A stretch of 43,759 bases of DNA from an uncultured Prevotellaceae bacterium (lineage in GTDB: Bacteria; Bacteroidota; Bacteroidia; Bacteroidales; Muribaculaceae): the NCBI GenBank assembly GCA_900318255.1, contig ONJX01000023.1:1-43759 (forward strand). The letters run 5' to 3'. Below the pieces are notes generated by a model. The model did not search any database, was not told the DNA's origin, and saw only the letters and a program-made list of their open reading frames with translations. Made by a program: the position numbers and the translations under genes. Positions within the stretch are counted from its first letter, which is position 1. Every line of letters starts with the position of its first letter. Shown here piece by piece: positions 8,375-15,290 of this stretch.

Positions 8375-9613
8375 TTAAATCTGCCGTGCCACTTGGAGCG
8401 CGGTCATCACTGCCACGCCAGTGTCGTCGGCGAGCTTGAGGCTGTTGTGGCCACTAAGTATTGAGCCAATGGCATAGAGGTTTCCTAAGACCTGGCCATC
8501 CTTGATGGCATGAAACTCGGTGTCGGTAGCAACGCCAAACTCCATGTAGGGCTGTGCGTCAAACATGCACTCCTTGCTCCACTCGCCTCGCTTGCCAGTA
8601 TAATCCACGTCAAGGCCGAAGATAGGCTCCTTGATTCCCACCTCGCTCGACTGTAGCCCACCGCTAATGAACGACCCCGTGGCGAGCACGAAATTGTCGG
8701 CAATAATTTCCTGGTCGGGGAAGTTCTTGGCTTCAACGCTCACCACCCTGTTATCCACTATCTTGCCGTTCTTGACCATGCTGCCGAGCAAGAAGGTGCC
8801 ACCGTTCTTGACAAAGAGCTTGCGCAGTTTCGACAGCAGGCGGGAGCCAGCGATGCTGGGCGGCAGCGTGGAGACAAACCTCACCGGAGCCTTTACCTGA
8901 TGAGCAATCTTGGTGGCGGTGTCGTCGCCATCTAGCCCGAAGACCGCCGGCAGCACCACTACCTCGGCGTCGCCCATATTAGACCTTATCTTGCGCGCCA
9001 GGTCGCCCAGCACGCCATCGTTCTGCATGAGCTTGGCGACGGCGGTAGAGCGCATCACCGTGGGGTTGCTGGTGAGTTTATCGACGGTGCCCAGCTTGAT
9101 GTCGCACATGCGGCACTCACATCCCAGGCGGGTCATGGCGGCGGCTATGAAGTCGGCCGAGAAGTCAAGGAAGCCGTGAATGTTGACAAGCGCCACCTTG
9201 CGCCAGGGCAAGGAGTGCGGGTCGTCGGTAGCCACATAGTCGTCGAGGGTGAGCCACGAGGGGCGCAGCAGTCCCATGGGCGTCATGCGGTAGTGGTTGC
9301 AACTGCTGTCGCCATAGAAGTTGAGCCCTGCCCCCGAGAAAATCACTGGAGCCATCGCCGAGTTGTGCGCCACATTTGCCACCCCCATCTTTGAGTAAGG
9401 ATGACGGGCACTAAGGCCAGCAATGGCCTCTAGGGGGTTCTTCACCTCATTGCCCTGCTCGTCAAAGCCCAGCAGGTCGATAGAGCCCGAGCTGAAGTTC
9501 AGCTTACTCTGCCCTTTCACCATCAGTGCCACGTTCTTGCCACTGGCGGTAAGGGCTATTCCACATGTGATGGCACTCAAGCCACCACCTATCACTATCA
9601 CGTCATATTTCAT
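8375..9613 (-). CDS. glpB: Anaerobic glycerol-3-phosphate dehydrogenase subunit B
   Basis: The product is 412 residues, close to E. coli GlpB (419). An N-terminal FAD/NAD-type motif reads DVIVIGGGLSAITCGIALTASGKNVALM. FSSGSIDLLGF follows, a GlpB signature, and NFVLATGSFISGGLQ plus DTGVAVMTALQVARQI lie toward the C-terminus. From family knowledge, GlpB is the FMN-type subunit of the GlpABC complex, which oxidises glycerol-3-phosphate and passes electrons to menaquinone during anaerobic respiration. The gene lies 23 bp behind glpA and is clearly co-transcribed, with the spacer made of heptamer repeats. No membrane/iron-sulfur subunit GlpC follows; the next gene is ispF on the other strand. Confidence 0.92.
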   Translation of the reverse strand: MKYDVIVIGGGLSAITCGIALTASGKNVALMVKGQSKLNFSSGSIDLLGFDEQGNEVKNPLEAIAGLSARHPYSKMGVANVAHNSAMAPVIFSGAGLNFYGDSSCNHYRMTPMGLLRPSWLTLDDYVATDDPHSLPWRKVALVNIHGFLDFSADFIAAAMTRLGCECRMCDIKLGTVDKLTSNPTVMRSTAVAKLMQNDGVLGDLARKIRSNMGDAEVVVLPAVFGLDGDDTATKIAHQVKAPVRFVSTLPPSIAGSRLLSKLRKLFVKNGGTFLLGSMVKNGKIVDNRVVSVEAKNFPDQEIIADNFVLATGSFISGGLQSSEVGIKEPIFGLDVDYTGKRGEWSKECMFDAQPYMEFGVATDTEFHAIKDGQVLGNLYAIGSILSGHNSLKLADDTGVAVMTALQVARQI

Positions 9614-9648
9614 AGTTAAGAGTTAAGTGTTAAGAGTTAAGAGTTAAC
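9614..9648. repeat. 7-bp-period tract (AGTTAAG), 5 units, forming the glpA-glpB spacer
   Basis: The units are AGTTAAG, AGTTAAG, TGTTAAG, AGTTAAG, AGTTAAC. The tract begins right at the glpB start codon and includes the glpA stop codon and the codons for its last residues (VNS). Confidence 0.9.
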
Positions 9649-11253
9649 TATTTTCAGTCCGCACAAGCCTTCGTAGATTAGTGTGGTGAGCTGTGCCTCG
9701 CTCAGGGTGGAGCCCCATGCCACAGGGCGCATACCCTTCCAGCGCTCGTTCATGAAGGCCGCCAGGTCGGCAAGCACATCCTGGGCATCGCCTCCCGCCT
9801 TGCACAGCAGTGTGGCGGCACGGCACGCGCAGAGCTTGCCCTGGCACGACCCCATACCCATGCGTGTGCGGCGTCGCAGGTTGGTGAGGTTGCTCACATG
9901 CAGCTTCTCGATGGCATATTTCATCTCGCCCACGCTGGCGTGCTCACACTCACACACCATGGCTTTGTCCTCGGCACTCTTCTCCTTGATTTCTTTGGTC
10001 AACGAGCCATGACGGTCTTGCGCCGCCTTCACCGTGACGGCGTGCTGGTTGCCACGCTTCTTGGGCACCTTCTCGTCGCTGCCTGGCAAGGGCAGGATAG
10101 CTGTGGTGCAGGCACCCACCTTATTAATCTTGTGGCACACCAGGTCGGTGGCGCGCTCGGCCATGAGGCGGTAGGTCATCAGCTTGCCGCCAGTGATGGT
10201 GATGAAGCCATCCATGCCGTCGCGCTCCTTGTGGTCGAGGCACACGATGCCGCGGCTGATGCTGCGTCCCGACGGGTCGTCGTCGCTAGCCACCAGCGGG
10301 CGCACACCCGCATAGGCCCGCAAGATGCGCGTGCGAGCCAGCGCAGGCACCATCTTCACTCCCTCGCTCAGGAGTATTTCCACCTCCTCGGGGGTGACGC
10401 GCATGTTGTCGATCTCGGTGATGGGCACGCGGTCGCTGGTGGTGCCAAGCATGCTCACTATCTTGTCGGGCACCAGGATGTCGCCGTTGGCAGGCTTGCG
10501 GCAGCGGTTGATTACCATGTTGTTGACACGGCGGCTGAAGATGAGCAATGACCCCTTAGCAGGAAACATATTAATCACTATACCAGCTTGCTTGGCAATG
10601 AGTGTGCCCCAGATGCCGGCAGCGTTGACGGTGACGGGGGCATAGGCCGTGCCAGTCTCGCCAGTGAGGTTGTTGCGCAGCTTCACGCCTATCACGCGGG
10701 CATTCTCCACAATCATCTCTATCACCTCGTGATAAGTGAGCGTGACGGCTCCATAACGGCGGGCGTCGAGCAGATTAGCCGTGGTGAGCGTGAACGGGTC
10801 GATAGAGGCATCGGGCACACGCACCGCACCAATTATGGTGGGGTTGACCGACGGCTCTATCACGCGCGCCTCGGCAGGGTCGATGACCTCGGCACTGATG
10901 CCAGCACGCAGGCATGCGTCAACAAAGGTGGCCTGATAGCTCAGGTCGTCGTCGGGCAGGGTTACAAAGAGGCCATCGGTCTCCTCGATGCAGTGGCGGG
11001 CTATTTGCCGCAATATCATGTTCTCGCCTATGCACTCCTCGGCGCTCTCCTGGTCGGTAACGGCATAGCGGGCGCCACTGTGCAGCAAGCCGTGGTTGCG
11101 GCCTGTGGCACCATGGGTGAAGTCGAAACGCTCCACCAGCAGCACCTTCAGGCCCCGCAGCGCGCAGTCGCGCGCCGTGCCGGCGCCGGTGATGCCGCCA
11201 CCTATTATTATCACATCATATTCTTGAGAAAAAGGATTGTTATTTTCTTGCAT
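9637..11253 (-). CDS. glpA: Anaerobic glycerol-3-phosphate dehydrogenase subunit A
   Basis: The product is 538 residues from the ATG at 11253 (MQENNNPFSQEYDV), matching E. coli GlpA (about 540). An upstream in-frame ATG at 11361 was rejected because it would place a -7 promoter box inside the gene. The FAD motif DVIIIGGGITGAGTARD starts near residue 13, and GATGRNHGLLHSGARY follows as in GlpA/GlpD. A Bfd-like [2Fe-2S] domain starts near residue 433, with Cys434, Cys436, Cys470 and Cys475 in the C-x-C...C-x4-C pattern. The protein oxidises glycerol-3-phosphate to dihydroxyacetone phosphate as the catalytic subunit of GlpABC. Its last residues are encoded inside a heptamer repeat. It is promoter-proximal to glpB. 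Confidence 0.95.
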   Translation of the reverse strand: MQENNNPFSQEYDVIIIGGGITGAGTARDCALRGLKVLLVERFDFTHGATGRNHGLLHSGARYAVTDQESAEECIGENMILRQIARHCIEETDGLFVTLPDDDLSYQATFVDACLRAGISAEVIDPAEARVIEPSVNPTIIGAVRVPDASIDPFTLTTANLLDARRYGAVTLTYHEVIEMIVENARVIGVKLRNNLTGETGTAYAPVTVNAAGIWGTLIAKQAGIVINMFPAKGSLLIFSRRVNNMVINRCRKPANGDILVPDKIVSMLGTTSDRVPITEIDNMRVTPEEVEILLSEGVKMVPALARTRILRAYAGVRPLVASDDDPSGRSISRGIVCLDHKERDGMDGFITITGGKLMTYRLMAERATDLVCHKINKVGACTTAILPLPGSDEKVPKKRGNQHAVTVKAAQDRHGSLTKEIKEKSAEDKAMVCECEHASVGEMKYAIEKLHVSNLTNLRRRTRMGMGSCQGKLCACRAATLLCKAGGDAQDVLADLAAFMNERWKGMRPVAWGSTLSEAQLTTLIYEGLCGLKIVNS

Positions 11254-11282
11254 TATTGAGAGAGTTGTTTGGTTAATTATCT

Positions 11283-11306
11283 GTAGCGACAAGGCTCGCC
11301 TCGTCG
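11283..11306 (+). repeat. REP-like palindrome, copy 3 (decayed)
   Basis: GTAG (11283-11286) is followed by CGACAAGGC, TC, GCCTCGTCG, a palindrome with one mismatch pair. It lies between glpA and its -7 box, within the glpA leader. Confidence 0.7.
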
Positions 11307-11347
11307 GTTGATGGGTGACCCCACCTAGGTTTGCACAAACTAAACGA

Positions 11348-11355
11348 CAAAGATA
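11348..11355 (-). promoter_or_regulatory. -7 box TATCTTTG for glpA-glpB
   Basis: The minus strand reads TATCTTTG here, about 95 nt before the glpA start. No convincing -33 element was found. A REP-like copy sits in the leader. Confidence 0.5.
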
Positions 11356-11424
11356 CAACAAAAATAATCTTTCATCTCCTTTTTAACCCTTTTTATTAGC
11401 CCTTTTCAAAAAAATCACAATTTA

Positions 11425-11456
11425 TTTGCAACATTCACAGAAAAAAGGTATTTTTG
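11425..11456 (+). promoter_or_regulatory. Bacteroidota promoter for the UDP-glucose-dehydrogenase-like gene
   Basis: TTTG (11425-11428), a 20-nt spacer and TATTTTTG (11449-11456) give a full consensus. The leader is only about 20 nt. Confidence 0.7.
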
Positions 11457-11481
11457 TATCGCACTTTAAATACCTCACATC

Positions 11482-12792
11482 ATGAATATACTTATCGTTG
11501 GAACAGGATATGCCGGGCTCGTTACGGGAGCCTGCTTTGCCGACCTGGGAGTGAATGTGACTTGCGTTGACAGTGACGCACGAAAAATCAACCTGCTGCT
11601 CTATGGTGGCCTGCCCATCTATGAGCAAGGTCTTGAAGACATGGTAAAACGCTCGGTGGCTGCGCGAAGGCTCAACTTCACGAGCAGTTTCTCTAACGTG
11701 TTTGACAACGTTGACTATGTGTTCTGCGCTGTTGACACCCCACCTGCCGAGGACGGTGGCACCGACCTCTCGCAAGTGATTGATACCGCCAAGCAGTTTG
11801 CCCAGAACATCAACAACTATGCTGTGTTTATCATAAAATCTACTGTGCCACTGGGCACGTCAAAGAGGATAAAGCAGCTCATCCAGGAAATCCTCAACGA
11901 GCGCAACGCCGATATCGACTTCGACGTGGTGTCTAACCCCGACTTCCTTACCGAGGGCGACGCCATCAAGAATTTCATGAAACCCGACCGCATCATCCTC
12001 GGCGTTGACAACGAGCAGTCGCGCAAGGCCATGGACACTCTCTATCACCCGCTCAAGAATAAGTATTTCCCTGTAATATATACCGACTCGACTACCGCCG
12101 AGATGATAAAATATGCCGCCACATCGATGCTCGCCACCCGCGTGAGCTTTATGAACGAGATTGCCAACCTGTGCGAGATAGTGGGAGCCGACATCAACAC
12201 GGTGCGCCACGGCGTGGGCACCGACAGCCGCATAGGGCCTAAATACATCTACCCGGGCTGTGGATATGGCGGCACACTATTCCCCAAGGACATCAACGAC
12301 CTCATCAACATAGGCGAGCAGAATGGATACTCGATGGAAGTGCTCAAGGCCGTTGACAAGGTCAACCAGAGGCAAAAGCAGCGACTCTTTGAGAAATTCC
12401 GCGACTTCTACGGCGGTGACATCAAGGGTCGCACAGTGGCCCTGTGGGGACTATCGTTCAAGCCTAACACCGACGACATACGCCAGTCGCCGGCCATCAC
12501 CACCATCGACATGCTGCTGCAAGCCGGCTGCCACGTGCGCGTCTATGACCCCGTGGCGATGAACGCCATCAAGTTCCGCTGGAACGACATCTACTGCGCC
12601 CTCGACATCTATGATGCCGTGACCAAGGCCGACGCTGTGATGCTCGTCACCGAGTGGCGACAGTTCCGCGTACCATCCTGGGAAAAGGTGAAAGAGTTGA
12701 TGAACACCCCCCTCGTCATCGACGGCCGCAACATCTACGACGGCCAAGAGCTAGAGGACATGGGCTTCAACTACTATTGCATAGGCAAGTAA
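11482..12792 (+). CDS. UDP-glucose 6-dehydrogenase family protein lacking the catalytic cysteine
   Basis: The product is 436 residues, full length for the family. The NAD-binding N-terminus (MNILIVGTGYAGLVTGACFADLG) is followed by VDTP at 84-87, KSTVP at 119-123 and the central helix AEMIKYAATSMLATRVSFMNEIANLCE. The C-terminal UDP-binding domain includes ALWGLSFKPNTDDIRQSPA. UGDH oxidises UDP-glucose to UDP-glucuronate through a thiohemiacetal on a cysteine in G-G-S-C-F-x-K-D. Here that motif reads GGTLFPKD, with Leu266 (codon 12277-12279) in place of Cys. The conserved Asn four residues after Lys210 is Thr214. Lys210 and Asp270 are kept. The fold is therefore secure, but normal two-step oxidation is doubtful. 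The gene stands alone, with its own promoter at 11425-11456 and no polysaccharide cluster nearby. Confidence 0.9.
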   Translation: MNILIVGTGYAGLVTGACFADLGVNVTCVDSDARKINLLLYGGLPIYEQGLEDMVKRSVAARRLNFTSSFSNVFDNVDYVFCAVDTPPAEDGGTDLSQVIDTAKQFAQNINNYAVFIIKSTVPLGTSKRIKQLIQEILNERNADIDFDVVSNPDFLTEGDAIKNFMKPDRIILGVDNEQSRKAMDTLYHPLKNKYFPVIYTDSTTAEMIKYAATSMLATRVSFMNEIANLCEIVGADINTVRHGVGTDSRIGPKYIYPGCGYGGTLFPKDINDLINIGEQNGYSMEVLKAVDKVNQRQKQRLFEKFRDFYGGDIKGRTVALWGLSFKPNTDDIRQSPAITTIDMLLQAGCHVRVYDPVAMNAIKFRWNDIYCALDIYDAVTKADAVMLVTEWRQFRVPSWEKVKELMNTPLVIDGRNIYDGQELEDMGFNYYCIGK

Positions 12793-12803
12793 GAAATAAG
12801 TAG

Positions 12804-12836
12804 TAAGTGTTAAGTGTTAAGTGTTAAGTGTTAAGT
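12804..12836. repeat. 7-bp-period tract (TAAGTGT), 4+ units
   Basis: Four TAAGTGT units and a partial fifth lie 12 nt after the dehydrogenase stop and just before the four-helix-bundle gene. The reverse-complement class lies on the other side of that gene, at 13252-13283. Confidence 0.9.
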
Positions 12837-12860
12837 TATTTTTCTTTTGAAAAATAAACA

Positions 12861-13235
12861 ATGACTCGGTCTTTTATGGAACAAGATGTCAAGCGTATTA
12901 AATCAAGAGATTTTGCACTTAGGATAATTAAATTATATCGCTTTCTAGTAGATAAAAAAGCTTTTGAGATAGGCAAACAGATTTTACGGTGTGGAACATC
13001 TATAGGTGCAAATGTTGCAGAAGCTGAATGTTCTGAAAGTGATAGTGACTTTGTCCATAAACTTACAATAGCCCTTAAAGAAGCTAATGAAACAGAGTTT
13101 TGGTTGGATTTGTTATGGAGGTCAGACCTGATATCAACACAACAATATGAATCTCTTAATGAAGATTGCGTCGAATTAATAAAGATATTAAAGTCTATTA
13201 TTAACTCAATGAAGCAAAAGAAGAAAAAGCCTTAA
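12861..13235 (+). CDS. Four-helix-bundle protein (23S rRNA intervening-sequence protein family)
   Basis: The product is 124 residues and predicted all-helical. The family core is visible: KSRDFALRIIKLYRFL, then LRCGTSIGANVAEAECSESDSDFVHKLTIALKEANETEFWLDLLWRSDLI. The match is to the TIGR02436/S23 ribosomal-protein-like family (also the fold of DGR accessory protein Avd). In many bacteria these genes sit in 23S rRNA intervening sequences or near mobile DNA, and their function is unknown. Here the gene is isolated, clearly AT-richer than its neighbours, and bracketed by TAAGTGT heptamers on the left and the complementary ACTTAAC heptamers on the right. Its stop codon lies inside the terminator stem. 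The start ATG could be 12861 or the second Met at 12876 (MEQDVKRI). Transfer as a small cassette is inference. Confidence 0.9.
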   Translation: MTRSFMEQDVKRIKSRDFALRIIKLYRFLVDKKAFEIGKQILRCGTSIGANVAEAECSESDSDFVHKLTIALKEANETEFWLDLLWRSDLISTQQYESLNEDCVELIKILKSIINSMKQKKKKP

Positions 13236-13250
13236 ATTTTAAGGCTTTTT
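13224..13250 (+). terminator. Intrinsic terminator overlapping the stop of the four-helix-bundle gene
   Basis: A near-perfect palindrome has AAAAAGCCTTAAA (13224-13236) and its complement (13238-13250) around one base, with an A-run before and a T-run after, so it can work on both strands. It also lies downstream of the convergent rluD-like gene. Confidence 0.85.
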
Positions 13251-13251
13251 T

Positions 13252-13283
13252 ACTTAACACTTTACACTTAAAACTTAACACTT
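13252..13283. repeat. 7-bp-period tract (ACTTAAC class), 4+ units
   Basis: The units are ACTTAAC, ACTTTAC, ACTTAAA, ACTTAAC and a partial copy. The tract covers the stop region of the rluD-like gene (which ends at 13268) and is the reverse complement of the class at 12804. Confidence 0.85.
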
Positions 13284-14356
13284 AGAACAAACGCTTCCCA
13301 GCGCTTTATCAGTTGTGCCATGTCTTGGGGCAGGTCGCTGTCGAAGTCCATTTGCTGGCCCGTGGTGGGATGGACGAAGCCCAGCGTCTTGGCATGAAGG
13401 GCCTGGCGAGGACATATCTTAAAACAGTTGTGAATGAACTGCGCGTAGCTCGACGAGGTGTTGCCGCGCAATATCTTGTCGCCGCCATAGCGCTCGTCGT
13501 TGAAGAGCGGATGACCTATGTGCCGCATGTGTACCCTTATCTGATGCGTGCGCCCCGTCTCGAGCTGGCACTGCACCACCGCCACATGGTTGAGGTTCTC
13601 GATGGTGTGATAGTGAGTGACGGCGTGCTTGCCCTGGTCGCCCTCGGGAAAGACCGCCATCTGCAAGCGGTCGCGCAGGCTGCGCCCTATGTTCCCCTCT
13701 ATGGTGCCGTCGAGCTCCTTCATCGCCCCCCACACCACCGCTATGTACTGCCGCTTGGTGGTTTTGTTAAAGAACTGCAAGCCTAGCGACGTCTTGGCAT
13801 TAGGTGTCTTGGCAACGACGAGCAGCCCGCTGGTGTCCTTGTCGATGCGGTGCACAAGGCCCATGCGCGGGTCGGTGACGTCATAGTTTGGGTTGTCCTT
13901 GAAGTGCCAGGCCAGGGCATTGACGAGCGTGCCGTCGTAGTTGCCATGCCCTGGATGCACACACATGCCGGCGGGCTTGTTCACCACCAGCAGGTCATTG
14001 TCCTCATAGACGATGTTAAGAGGGATGTCTTGAGCTATTATCTCGTTCTCGTAGCGCGGGCGGTCCATCACCACCGAGACCTCGTCGCCAGGATGCACGC
14101 GGTAGTTGCTCTTTACAGGGCGGCCATTCACACGGATGCACTGCGCCTCGGCAGCGTTCTGGATGCGGTTGCGCGAGGTGCCCTTGATGCGCTCCACCAA
14201 GTATTTATCGATGCGCAGCAACACGTGCCCTGGCTCCACCACATAGTGGTAGTGCTCCCAGTAGTCACGCCCATTCTCGGTGAAATCAGGGTCGCTAAAG
14301 TCACTCTGGATCTCCAGTCCAGCAACGTCGGTCAAGTCCTCGTAATCGTCATTCAT
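13268..14356 (-). CDS. RluA/RluD-family 23S rRNA pseudouridine synthase
   Basis: The product is 362 residues. An S4 RNA-binding domain (about 50-120, LLRIDKYLVERIKGTSRNRIQNAAEAQCIRVNGRPV) precedes the catalytic domain. The catalytic Asp is in GLVHRIDKDTSGLLVVAK, the RluA-family form of the R-L-D motif, and HQIRVHMRHIGHPLFNDERYGG closes the active site. The protein isomerises uridines in large-subunit rRNA; by similarity and the S4 domain RluD is the closest named relative, but exact target sites cannot be told from sequence. An acidic N-terminal extension of about 45 residues (MNDDYEDLTDVAGLEIQ) is present. Its coding end overlaps a heptamer tract. The PASTA protein lies upstream on the same strand, an order common in Bacteroidales. 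Confidence 0.93.
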   Translation of the reverse strand: MNDDYEDLTDVAGLEIQSDFSDPDFTENGRDYWEHYHYVVEPGHVLLRIDKYLVERIKGTSRNRIQNAAEAQCIRVNGRPVKSNYRVHPGDEVSVVMDRPRYENEIIAQDIPLNIVYEDNDLLVVNKPAGMCVHPGHGNYDGTLVNALAWHFKDNPNYDVTDPRMGLVHRIDKDTSGLLVVAKTPNAKTSLGLQFFNKTTKRQYIAVVWGAMKELDGTIEGNIGRSLRDRLQMAVFPEGDQGKHAVTHYHTIENLNHVAVVQCQLETGRTHQIRVHMRHIGHPLFNDERYGGDKILRGNTSSSYAQFIHNCFKICPRQALHAKTLGFVHPTTGQQMDFDSDLPQDMAQLIKRWEAFVLSVKF

Positions 14357-14524
14357 TGCTATGAAGAAAAATAAAAGGAGGATGCCAGCAAAACATCACA
14401 CACAACTGATTGTTCCGAGAAAACTGAGATAATGGTGAAACGATAACTCAATTATGTGCTAATTCAGAACTATCAAATAATTCAGTTGATAATTTTGTGA
14501 GTGGCAGCTTTGCTGGCAGCCTTC

Positions 14525-15181
14525 TTAACTATTAGTGCTATAACCAAAGGCTTTATCCTCGGCACGTGCCTTCTCTCGCTGCTTGAGTTGCAAGGAGTCT
14601 TTCTCGCTGTCGGGGATCACGTCAAAGGGCATCTCATTGATGCGGCCATCGCCCACCTCGATGCTCACCTGGTCGGTGATTGACACCTTGGTACCTGGAG
14701 CCACTGGATGTCCATTAACTTTCACGGCGAGCACCAGACCACGGTCGGCACTGGGCACGGTGTCGATGATGACATGCTTAAATCCCATATTCTTGAGCCT
14801 GCTCTCGGCGTCTCGACACGAGGTCTCGGCCAGCGGTGGCAAGTTCACCATCATGGGGTTGAAAGCGTTGATGGTAAGGCGAATAGGCTGGGTTTTCTTA
14901 GCCATGGTGTTGCCTCGTGGCTCTTGCTCGAGCACCATGCCAGGCTTCATCTCGCCATTGTAGAGCGAGTCGGCAATCTCCCATTCAAATCCTGCCTCCT
15001 CAATCTTGCGGATGGCATTGTCGAGGCTCATGTTCCTCACGCTAGGCACCTTAGCCTCCTTGCCGTGCTGCGTGAACACATCGATGAGCATATACATAGT
15101 GTATAGTCCCGCCACAAGCACTACCATCACACCCAAGCAATTAAGCATTACCGGATGTTTTTTTCCAAATTCTCCAAACAT
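14525..15181 (-). CDS. PASTA-domain membrane protein
   Basis: The product is 218 residues. A short cytoplasmic start (MFGEFGKKHP) is followed by one membrane helix at about 11-35 (VMLNCLGVMVVLVAGLYTMYMLIDVF). The rest is periplasmic and has up to three PASTA-like modules. The first is VPSVRNMSLDNAIRKIEEAGFEWEIADS with PGMVLEQEPRGNTM; the second is VNLPPLAETSCRDAESRLKNMGF; and the third is partial. PASTA modules elsewhere bind peptidoglycan or regulate penicillin-binding proteins and kinases. This protein has no kinase or transpeptidase domain, so a cell-wall-sensing or scaffolding role is only a guess. It has its own promoter (15226-15257). Confidence 0.88.
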   Translation of the reverse strand: MFGEFGKKHPVMLNCLGVMVVLVAGLYTMYMLIDVFTQHGKEAKVPSVRNMSLDNAIRKIEEAGFEWEIADSLYNGEMKPGMVLEQEPRGNTMAKKTQPIRLTINAFNPMMVNLPPLAETSCRDAESRLKNMGFKHVIIDTVPSADRGLVLAVKVNGHPVAPGTKVSITDQVSIEVGDGRINEMPFDVIPDSEKDSLQLKQREKARAEDKAFGYSTNS

Positions 15182-15225
15182 ATTCTTTTGTAGAAATATT
15201 AGTCAATTACCATTTTTTGAGCGCA

Positions 15226-15257
15226 CAAAGATAGCACTTTGCGCCTAGATGGGCAAA
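15226..15257 (-). promoter_or_regulatory. Bacteroidota promoter for the PASTA gene
   Basis: On the minus strand TTTG (15254-15257), a 20-nt spacer and TATCTTTG (15226-15233) form a full consensus, about 45 nt before the ATG at 15181. Confidence 0.7.
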
Positions 15258-15290
15258 AAAATCTCACTTTTGGGGAAATTTTGACACCTC

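Noticed and set aside
9637..11361. Longer GlpA start at 11361
   Set aside because: It would include a REP-like element and the -7 box in the coding region and adds 36 residues with no homology.
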